A stretch of 12,462 bases of DNA from an uncultured Mediterranea sp. GTDB taxonomy: Bacteria; Bacteroidota; Bacteroidia; Bacteroidales; Bacteroidaceae. The notes beneath the pieces are model-generated. The model was not told where the DNA came from and did not search any database. It saw nothing but the letters and a program-made list of their open reading frames with translations. Location of the stretch: assembly GCA_946007445.1 (NCBI GenBank), contig CAMGAL010000028.1, positions 1-12,462 on the forward strand, given 5' to 3'. The translations under genes and the position numbers were made by a program. This document shows, piece after piece, positions 6,605 to 12,462 of the stretch (position 1 is the first letter of the stretch; each line of letters opens with the position of its first letter).

Positions 6605-8044
6605 ATGATGGAGTGGAGCCACATATTGAGCCAGTTGGCCACGACGGCATTTGATTTCGTCTATTTTGGCATGGTCATCGGGACCATTGTCGTCATCATC
6701 CTCGACAATCGCAATCCGGTGAAGACCTTGGCATGGATTATGGTGCTCCTCTTCCTCCCCCTTGTCGGGCTGGTGCTCTACTTCTTCTTCGGGCGCAACC
6801 AGCGGCGTGTGCGCATCATCAGCCGCAAGGGATATGGCCACCTCATCAAGAAGCCCATGGCGGAATACCTGGCACAGGAGAGTGTCACCCCTCCCGCCGA
6901 GTTCGAGCGGATGATTGCCTTCTTCAGTCGCACGGAGCAAGCTTTCCCCTACGAGGGCAATCGGGTGGAGGTCTATGTGGATGGTGCTTCGTGGTTGCAA
7001 GCCCTCTTGCGCGAGCTCTCGCAGGCGCGTCACCACATTCACCTGGAGTCCTACATCTTCGAAGACGATGCCGTGGGCCGGTTGGTGCGCGATGTGCTGA
7101 TGGACAAGGCCCGTGAGGGGGTAGAGGTGCGCGTCGTCTACGACGATGTAGGTTGCTGGCATGTACCTTCGCGCTTCTTCCGCCAGATGCTGGAGGCCGG
7201 CATCGAGGTGCGCAGCTACCTGAAGGTGCGTTTCCCCCTCTTCACCAGCAAGGTGAACTACCGCAACCACCGCAAGATGGTGGTGGTCGATGGCCGTGTG
7301 GGCTTTGTGGGCGGCATGAATCTGGCCGAGCGCTATGTGCGTGGCCTCTCGTGGGGCGTGTGGCGCGACACCCACCTGCGCCTGGAGGGCAAGGCCGTGC
7401 ATGGCCTGCAGACCACCTTCCTGCTTGACTGGTACTTCGTCAACGGCTCTCTGCTCACCTCGTTGCCCTACTTCCCCAAGTTGCCGCAGGCGGGTGCGTC
7501 GCTGGTGCAGGTCGTGACGAGCGAGCCCATCGGCCCCTGGCAGGAGATTATGCAGGGTATGCTGATGGCCATCTCCTCGGCGCGTCGCTACTGCTACATA
7601 CAGACCCCCTATTTCCTGCCCACCGAGGTGATGCTGCAGGCCCTGCAGACGGCTGCCTTGTCGGGGGTGGATGTGCGCCTCATGCTGCCCCTGCGGGCCG
7701 ATAGCCGCCTCACGCATTGGGGCTCCTGCTCCTACCTCCACGATGTGCTCAGTGCCGGCGTGAAGGTCTACTTCTACCGCAAGGGCTTCCTCCACTCCAA
7801 GCTGCTGGTGTGCGACGACCAGCTATGCAGCGTCGGCTCGACCAACATCGATTTCCGCAGCTTCGAACACAACTTCGAGGTCAATGCCTTTGTCTACGAC
7901 CCCGAGACCGCCCGCCGCCTGCGCCTCGTCTTCCTGCACGACCAACGCGAGTGCGATTCTGTCAGCCTCAAGGCCTGGAGCAAGCGCCCCTGGCACCGCA
8001 AGGCCACGGAGAGTGTCGTCCGCCTGATGGCTCCGCTGCTCTGA
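6605..8044 (+). CDS. cls: Cardiolipin synthase (phospholipase D superfamily)
   Basis: This membrane enzyme makes cardiolipin by transferring phosphatidyl groups between phosphatidylglycerol molecules. From the ATG at 6605 it is 479 residues, the usual Cls length. Two N-terminal transmembrane helices (about 10-32 and 38-58) flank the family motif DNRNPVKTLAW. Two PLD active-site motifs follow: HRKMVVVDGRVGFVGGMN with its His at about 222, and HSKLLVCDDQLCSVGSTN with its His at about 397. Both catalytic HxK(x)4D signatures are intact. An in-frame GTG at 6599 would add two residues but overlaps the putative -7 box; ATG 6608 is also possible. The gene is flanked by a terminator upstream and the receptor promoter downstream, so it is probably transcribed alone. 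No unusual residues or truncation are seen. Confidence 0.95.
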   Translation: MMEWSHILSQLATTAFDFVYFGMVIGTIVVIILDNRNPVKTLAWIMVLLFLPLVGLVLYFFFGRNQRRVRIISRKGYGHLIKKPMAEYLAQESVTPPAEFERMIAFFSRTEQAFPYEGNRVEVYVDGASWLQALLRELSQARHHIHLESYIFEDDAVGRLVRDVLMDKAREGVEVRVVYDDVGCWHVPSRFFRQMLEAGIEVRSYLKVRFPLFTSKVNYRNHRKMVVVDGRVGFVGGMNLAERYVRGLSWGVWRDTHLRLEGKAVHGLQTTFLLDWYFVNGSLLTSLPYFPKLPQAGASLVQVVTSEPIGPWQEIMQGMLMAISSARRYCYIQTPYFLPTEVMLQALQTAALSGVDVRLMLPLRADSRLTHWGSCSYLHDVLSAGVKVYFYRKGFLHSKLLVCDDQLCSVGSTNIDFRSFEHNFEVNAFVYDPETARRLRLVFLHDQRECDSVSLKAWSKRPWHRKATESVVRLMAPLL

Positions 8045-8127
8045 GGCGGGCTCTCCCATCACTCCCCGAAATCACGAAGGTTTAAAAAATGTAGCTGAAA
8101 CGTAATGGGGTTATGGATTTAATTGCT

Positions 8128-8135
8128 TATATTTG
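8128..8135 (+). promoter_or_regulatory. Putative -7 box (TATATTTG) for the TonB-dependent receptor
   Basis: TATATTTG matches TAnnTTTG, is identical to the box before ilvE, and is likewise followed by GC. It lies 72 bp upstream of the receptor ATG, giving an A/T-rich leader of about 65 nt with a poly-A stretch next to the start, as is usual in Bacteroidetes. A clear -33 TTG at standard spacing is not visible. It would drive the receptor and probably the downstream lipoprotein. Confidence 0.55.
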
Positions 8136-8207
8136 CGAAGTATAGCCATTCGAAATTCTTAATGTGCGACTATAATTAACACAATCTATTAACAAAAAAA
8201 TGTATTT

Positions 8208-10913
8208 ATGAGAAAACATCTGATTCAAATCCTGTGGGTGGCCGTGTTGTCGGTGATGAGCACCGCTGCATGGGCACAGATTACAGTGAGAGGTCAGCTT
8301 GTCGATGCAGAGACAGGCGAACCCTTGATAGGAGCTGCCGTCATGGTGGATGGCACTACGCAAGGGTCGACGACCGACATTGATGGTAACTTCAAGCAAC
8401 TTGTTCCGAAGAACGGCACGCTCCTGTTCAAATATGTGGGCTACAAGGACTTGAAGAAGAAAGTGACGAACAAAGAGATGGGTGTCATTGCCATGAAGCC
8501 CGATGCCGTGATGCTGAAGGACGTGGTGGTCACCTCGTCGGTGGCCGTGGCCCGCAAGACGCCCGTGGCCCTCTCTACGGTCGATCCCGTCTTCATCGAG
8601 GAGAAGCTCGGCACGCAGGAGTTTCCTGAAGTGCTGAAGTCCACGCCGGGTGTCTATGCAACGAAGAACGGCGGTGGCTATGGTGACTCCAAAATCAATA
8701 TGCGTGGTTTCCAGGCAGCCAATATCGGTGTGATGATCAACGGCGTTCCCGTCAACGACATGGAGTGGGGCGGTGTCTATTGGAGCAACTGGGCAGGTCT
8801 GAGTGATGTGACCCGCTCCATGCAGACCCAGCGCGGTCTCGGCGCCTCCAAGGTATCCTCTCCCTCAGTGGGCGGTACCATCAACATCGTGACGCGCACC
8901 ACCGACCAGAAGAAGGGTGGCAGCGTCTCCTACGGCATGGGCAACGACGGGATGCAGAGCGTTCTCTTCAACGTCTCCTCCGGCTTGCCCAAAGACGGAT
9001 GGGCCTTCACCATCCTGGGCGGCAAGCGCTGGGGCGACGGCTACATTCAGGGCACTGAGTTCGAGGGCTACAACTGGTTTGTCAACATCTCCAAGCAGCT
9101 GGGCGACAGCCACACCCTCTCGCTCACCGGCTTCGGCGCACCCCAGTGGCACAACCAGCGCTCGGCCTACGACGGCCTCACCATCGAGGGCTGGCAGCAG
9201 GCTCGCAACTACATGCCCGACGGCCAGCAGTACCGCTACAACCCCACCTACGGCTTCGGCAAGAACGGCGAGCGCCTCACCTCGGCCAAGAACTTCTACC
9301 ACAAGCCGCAGATCAGCCTCAACCACCAGTGGCAGATCAACGACTACTCGTCGCTGAGCACGGCCCTCTACGTCTCCATTGGCGAGGGTGGCGGCAACAA
9401 GGGTCTGGGCCTCACCTCGACCGATGCCAACAACTGGTATGGCTCCAGCAACGGTGTGCTCAACACCGCCTTCCGCAACGCCGACGGCACCTTTGCCTAC
9501 GACCAGATTCAGGAGATGAACGAGCAGAGCGACAAGGGCTCTGTCATGGTGATGACCAAGTCGAAGAACTCGCACCGCTGGTACGGCCTGCTTTCGACCT
9601 ACACCACCAAGCTGAACCGCAACCTCGACTTCTACGGCGGCGTGGACTTCCGTTATTATAAAGGTATCCACACCAACGAAATCACCGACCTCTACAACGG
9701 TCAGTACTACACCGACTCCTACTACCGCAGCCGCGTGAAGTCGGCCAACAACATAGCCGCCGCCGACCCCAACTGGCAGTACCAGAAGCTCGGTGTGGGC
9801 GATGTGGTCTATCGCGACTACGACGGCTTCGTGATGAGCGAGGGCGCCTTCTTCCAGATGGAATATAATAAGGAGAAGCTCGCTGCCTTCGTGGCCGGTT
9901 CGCTCTCCAACACCGGCTACTGGCGTGTGGACCGCTTCTACTACGACAAGGCACACGAGAAGTCGGAGACCTTGAACTTCCTGGGCTTCACCGTGAAGGG
10001 TGGTGCCAACTACAACCTGACGGAGAATCACAACGTCTTCTTCAACGTGGGCTACATCAGCCGTGCTCCCTTCTTCTCGGGCGGCGCCTTCCTCAATAGC
10101 ACCGTGAGCAACGAGACCAACCCCGACGCCATCAACGAGAAAATCTTCTCCGCCGAGGTGGGCTATGGCTTCAAGAACCGCTGGCTCTCTGCCAACCTCA
10201 ACGCCTCCTACACGCTCTGGATGGACAAGCCCACGACCAAGACCGGCGACTATACCGACGCCAACGGCAATACAGACCGCTATATGTTCAACATGGCCGG
10301 TGTGGATGCCAAGCACATCGGTGTGGAACTCGATGTGAAGGCCCGTCCGCTGCGCTGGCTGGAGCTGACCGGTATGCTCTCCGTGGGCGACTGGAAGTGG
10401 AACAGCGATGCCTCCGGCTACTTCTACAACTCGGGCGGCGACCCGCTGAAGGACCTCAAGGGCACCGTCGCTTCGGGCATTGGTGCTGAAGACCACGCCA
10501 AGTTCACCCTCAAGCAGAAGGGCGTCAAGGTGGGTGGCTCGGCCCAGACCACAGCTGCCATCGGTGCCAACTTCAACCTGATGAAGGGTCTGCGCGTGGG
10601 TCTCGACTACACCCACTACGCCAACCTCTATGCCGACTACCAGCTCTCGTCGAGCAACATCCTGGCCAACACCGACCTCATTGTGGGCGACCCCTGGAAG
10701 GTACCTTCGGGCGGCCAGTTCGACCTCAACGCCAGCTACCGCTTCAAGATTGGCAACTGCAACGCCACCCTGATAGGTAACGTCAACAACCTGCTCGACT
10801 ACCACTACATCGTCGATGCCTACGACGGCGGCACGGGCAAGTGGCAGGATGCCTATCGCGTGTTCTACGCCTTCGGTCGCACCTACTCCGTCAGACTGAA
10901 AGTCAATTTTTAA
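8208..10913 (+). CDS. TonB-dependent outer-membrane receptor with carboxypeptidase-like N-domain
   Basis: A 901-residue outer-membrane transporter. The signal peptide covers residues 1-23, with cleavage after AWA. A carboxypeptidase-regulatory-like domain spans about 25-100 (VRGQLVDAETGEPLIGAAVM, then TTDIDGNF, then FKYVGYKDL). A DVVVTSS segment at 105-111 resembles the conserved stretch joining this domain to the plug. The plug (about 115-232) shows LKSTPGVYATKNGGG, MRGFQ around 166-168 and VGGTINIVTRT from 221. The barrel follows and ends RLKVNF with a terminal Phe, as expected for BAM-dependent folding. It is shorter than typical SusC proteins and its partner is not a SusD-like protein. 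A lipoprotein gene follows after a 253-bp repeat-filled spacer, suggesting a receptor plus surface lipoprotein unit. The ligand is unknown. The family call is firm. Confidence 0.93.
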   Translation: MRKHLIQILWVAVLSVMSTAAWAQITVRGQLVDAETGEPLIGAAVMVDGTTQGSTTDIDGNFKQLVPKNGTLLFKYVGYKDLKKKVTNKEMGVIAMKPDAVMLKDVVVTSSVAVARKTPVALSTVDPVFIEEKLGTQEFPEVLKSTPGVYATKNGGGYGDSKINMRGFQAANIGVMINGVPVNDMEWGGVYWSNWAGLSDVTRSMQTQRGLGASKVSSPSVGGTINIVTRTTDQKKGGSVSYGMGNDGMQSVLFNVSSGLPKDGWAFTILGGKRWGDGYIQGTEFEGYNWFVNISKQLGDSHTLSLTGFGAPQWHNQRSAYDGLTIEGWQQARNYMPDGQQYRYNPTYGFGKNGERLTSAKNFYHKPQISLNHQWQINDYSSLSTALYVSIGEGGGNKGLGLTSTDANNWYGSSNGVLNTAFRNADGTFAYDQIQEMNEQSDKGSVMVMTKSKNSHRWYGLLSTYTTKLNRNLDFYGGVDFRYYKGIHTNEITDLYNGQYYTDSYYRSRVKSANNIAAADPNWQYQKLGVGDVVYRDYDGFVMSEGAFFQMEYNKEKLAAFVAGSLSNTGYWRVDRFYYDKAHEKSETLNFLGFTVKGGANYNLTENHNVFFNVGYISRAPFFSGGAFLNSTVSNETNPDAINEKIFSAEVGYGFKNRWLSANLNASYTLWMDKPTTKTGDYTDANGNTDRYMFNMAGVDAKHIGVELDVKARPLRWLELTGMLSVGDWKWNSDASGYFYNSGGDPLKDLKGTVASGIGAEDHAKFTLKQKGVKVGGSAQTTAAIGANFNLMKGLRVGLDYTHYANLYADYQLSSSNILANTDLIVGDPWKVPSGGQFDLNASYRFKIGNCNATLIGNVNNLLDYHYIVDAYDGGTGKWQDAYRVFYAFGRTYSVRLKVNF

Positions 10914-10922
10914 ATGATTTTG

Positions 10923-10970
10923 ATAAGGAGATAAAGGAGATAAAGGAGTTATAGGAGATAAAGGAGTTAT
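10923..10970 (+). repeat. Nonamer array with GGAG every 9 bp
   Basis: Directly after the receptor stop, GGAG recurs at 10927, 10936, 10945, 10954 and 10963, exactly 9 bp apart. The units are ATAAAGGAG or TTATAGGAG. The register then breaks at ACTCC. Words on the opposite strand (TAACTCCTC, TAACTACTT) recur at 11041-11067 and 11118-11149, so the spacer carries nonamer arrays facing each other. Confidence 0.82.
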
Positions 10971-10989
10971 CACTCCGCTTCGCTCCGTT

Positions 10990-11020
10990 AGGAGTTATCG
11001 CAGGCTTCGCCTGCTAAGCC
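10990..11020. repeat. AGGAGTTATC word plus hairpin cassette
   Basis: AGGAGTTATC occurs at 10962-10971 and again at 10990-10999. The second copy runs into a perfect hairpin: GCAGGC (11000-11005), loop TTC, GCCTGC (11009-11014). GGCTT (11003-11007) can instead pair with AAGCC (11016-11020), so two mutually exclusive stems are possible. The DNA between the two AGGAGTTATC copies contains ACTCC, which can pair with the GGAGT on either side. Confidence 0.7.
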
Positions 11021-11029
11021 AATAGTCGG

Positions 11030-11067
11030 AGTATCGACTTTAACTCCTCTAACTACTTTAACTACTT
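11030..11067. repeat. Module copy 1: 19-bp word plus reverse-orientation nonamers
   Basis: AGTATCGACTTTAACTCCT (11030-11048) runs directly into nonamers TAACTCCTC, TAACTACTT, TAACTACTT (11041-11067). The 19-bp word recurs exactly at 11082-11100, and the 23-bp stretch 11041-11063 recurs exactly at 11118-11140. AGTCG (11024-11028) can also pair with CGACT (11035-11039). Compared with copy 2, this copy lacks the hairpin insertion. Confidence 0.85.
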
Positions 11068-11081
11068 CCCTCCTAACAAGA

Positions 11082-11149
11082 AGTATCGACTTTAACTCCT
11101 GAGGCCCGCAGGGCCGATAACTCCTCTAACTACTTTAACTCCTATAACT
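11082..11149. repeat. Module copy 2: same module interrupted by a 25-nt hairpin cassette
   Basis: The 19-bp word (11082-11100) and the nonamer array (from 11118) of copy 1 are both present, but 25 nt are inserted between them (11101-11125). The insertion contains a perfect hairpin, GGCCC (11103-11107), loop GCA, GGGCC (11111-11115), and is flanked by direct repeats TAACTCCT at 11093-11100 and 11118-11125. The distal end (11134-11148) is the reverse complement of 10948-10962 with one mismatch, so the outer edges of the spacer can pair. It lacks a T tract and ends 17 bp before the lipoprotein ATG. Confidence 0.85.
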
Positions 11150-11166
11150 AAAAAAAGAAATACTTT

Positions 11167-12462
11167 ATGAAACTCAATAACTTATTCTATCTGGCTGCGG
11201 CTTCGCTGATGATGGTGGGCTGTGGCGACGATTGGAACGAGGACAAGCTCGAAGGTTTCGAAAAGCCCACGGTGACCGACATCAAGTCGCTCGACATCAC
11301 CCTGCAGGCTGCCGACTACAGCACCATCGCTTCCAATTCGACCAACAAGGCGCTGGCCGAAGCGGCCGGTCAGTCCAGTGCGCTCTCCAAGCTGAAGAGC
11401 AACCTCTACTTCACCGACGAGCTGCCGGCCTCCACCTACCTGCCTGCCTTCCTGGCAGCCACCTATCCCACGGCCGACGACAAGTCCAGCGTGCGCGTCA
11501 CCTACAACCAGCTGGTGGGCGAACCCGAATACCTGCAGCCTTTCAAAAACGCCCTGTCCCTGCCCTTGCCGGACGAGGCCTACGAGTATGTGTGGGGCGA
11601 CATGGTGCAGGCCTATTACCTGACCCCCAAGACCGAAAACCAGATACCCAAGCTGCTGAAGATGATCTCCCCCGATTGCGAGCCTGGTCAGATACTGGAG
11701 GTCAACTATGCCTACAGCGATGTGGAGCCCAGCATCGGTGGCGGTAGCAGCGAGGACAACGAACCTACCTGGACCAAGCTGGAGGTGCCTGTACGTGCCA
11801 CCGGCAAGTCGTGGGACTTTGTCAACATAGGTCCTGTCAATCTGAGCGACTATGCCGGACAGACCGTCTATATCGGTTTTGACTACACCAGCACCGATGC
11901 CTCGGCTGCTACGTGGGAGCTCATCAACTTCAAGGCCCTCAGCGTGCCCTACCTCGACGTGCTCCTCTTTGCCAAGCAGGACGACGGTTCGTTTGCCAAG
12001 GTGGCCAACGCCAAGTCTTTCAAGGGTGCCGGTGACTATGTCATCGCTGCCCTGGGTGCCGACAACCAGTACTATCCCTTCGGCCGCCTGGCCGATGGCA
12101 AGACCTATGGCTACATGTATCCCGCTCCCATTGCCGTGGAGGGTGGGGTGATTGCCGCCGATGCCGCTGCCGACTTTGTCATCACCCTCGAGGCTACCGA
12201 GGCCGGCTACAACATCAAGAACGTGCTGGGCCAATACTTCTATATGTCAGGCACCTACGACAGCTTCAACGTCAAGACCGAGGTGGGTGACGAAGGCTTC
12301 GACTGGACGGTGGAGAACACCGGTTCCGACCAGTTTGTCATCACCAACGTGCTGAAGCAGAAGAGCGTGAAGCTCAACTACTACAACGGCAGCTACTCCT
12401 ACGGCAGCTATGCCGCTTCGAAGGTGGAGGCCAAGAACTATGTGGCCACTACGCTCAAGGGC
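11167..12462 (+). CDS. Surface-exposed lipoprotein, 3'-truncated by the window edge
   Basis: The frame is open from ATG 11167 to the last base (432 codons, no stop), so the gene is incomplete here. A short signal peptide ends in the lipobox MVGC with the lipidated Cys at residue 19. The next residues, GDDWNED, are acidic and fit the Bacteroidetes lipoprotein export signal, which predicts outer-leaflet display. Residues about 200-260 (W202, WDFVNIGPVNLSDY, then GFDYTSTDASAATWELIN) resemble choice-of-anchor-J-type beta-sandwich domains. The C-terminal part holds two related segments, YNIKNVLGQ (348-356) and FVITNVLKQ (390-398), 42 residues apart, plus FYMSGTYDSFNV and YNGSYSYGSY, suggesting a repeated beta-rich binding domain. 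It follows the receptor and is probably its cell-surface partner. It is not SusD-like: no helical TPR character is seen. The ligand is unknown. Confidence 0.85.
   Translation, partial: MKLNNLFYLAAASLMMVGCGDDWNEDKLEGFEKPTVTDIKSLDITLQAADYSTIASNSTNKALAEAAGQSSALSKLKSNLYFTDELPASTYLPAFLAATYPTADDKSSVRVTYNQLVGEPEYLQPFKNALSLPLPDEAYEYVWGDMVQAYYLTPKTENQIPKLLKMISPDCEPGQILEVNYAYSDVEPSIGGGSSEDNEPTWTKLEVPVRATGKSWDFVNIGPVNLSDYAGQTVYIGFDYTSTDASAATWELINFKALSVPYLDVLLFAKQDDGSFAKVANAKSFKGAGDYVIAALGADNQYYPFGRLADGKTYGYMYPAPIAVEGGVIAADAAADFVITLEATEAGYNIKNVLGQYFYMSGTYDSFNVKTEVGDEGFDWTVENTGSDQFVITNVLKQKSVKLNYYNGSYSYGSYAASKVEAKNYVATTLKG

Noticed and set aside
8200..8211. Three-codon ORF (ATG TAT TTA TGA) whose stop overlaps the receptor start codon as ATGA.
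   Set aside because: It looks like a leader peptide with translational coupling, but a chance ATG in an A/T-rich leader is the simpler reading; three codons carry no further evidence.
10923..10970. Multiple Shine-Dalgarno sequences (GGAG every 9 bp).
   Set aside because: They are about 200 bp upstream of the next start, and the genes here lack SD sequences, as is typical of Bacteroidetes.
10914..11166. Riboswitch or CRISPR array in the repeat-rich spacer.
   Set aside because: Repeat units are 9-25 bp, variable and in both orientations, without unique spacers of constant length. No known aptamer core is recognisable.
8208..12462. A canonical SusC/SusD polysaccharide utilisation locus.
   Set aside because: The receptor is shorter than usual SusC proteins, the lipoprotein lacks SusD-like helical features, and no glycoside hydrolase or sensor gene is present.

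Overview
The window looks like chromosomal DNA from a member of the Bacteroidales, most likely Bacteroidaceae or Prevotellaceae. Four things support this: TAnnTTTG-type -7 boxes ahead of several genes, A/T-rich leaders without Shine-Dalgarno sequences, outer-membrane receptors with an N-terminal carboxypeptidase-regulatory-like domain, and a lipoprotein with an acidic surface-export signal. All genes lie on the + strand. Coding DNA is G+C-rich at third positions, which explains the long antisense open frames. Intergenic DNA is A/T-rich and full of short-period repeats.

Layout. The window opens with the C-terminal end of a subtilisin-family (S8) protease (1-279). After a nine-unit AATTNNN heptamer array come xseA and xseB (366-1904), the two subunits of exodeoxyribonuclease VII. 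A promoter-like box then leads into a branched-chain amino acid aminotransferase (ilvE, 1955-2974). A perfect 13-bp inverted repeat and a TATCTGT heptamer array separate it from a small four-helix membrane protein of unknown function (3115-3519). An ECF-sigma-like promoter precedes a 969-residue outer-membrane beta-barrel protein (3609-6518), which ends at a clear intrinsic terminator. Cardiolipin synthase (cls, 6605-8044) follows, with a -7 box so close to the ATG that the message may be leaderless.

The last third is a probable surface-uptake or surface-binding pair: a TonB-dependent receptor (8208-10913) and a surface lipoprotein (11167 to beyond the window end). The lipoprotein gene stays open for 432 codons and is cut by the window edge. 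Between the two is a 253-bp spacer made of nonamer arrays in opposite orientations, duplicated 19-bp and 23-bp words and small hairpin cassettes. This spacer is the most unusual structure in the window. One module copy differs from the other by an exact 25-nt hairpin insertion flanked by TAACTCCT.

The first genes are housekeeping (DNA repair, amino acid metabolism, phospholipid synthesis); the later ones concern the cell envelope. I see no mobile element, CRISPR array, phage gene, RNA gene or defence system. The best leads for something undescribed are the modular repeat spacer and the non-SusD receptor/lipoprotein pair.
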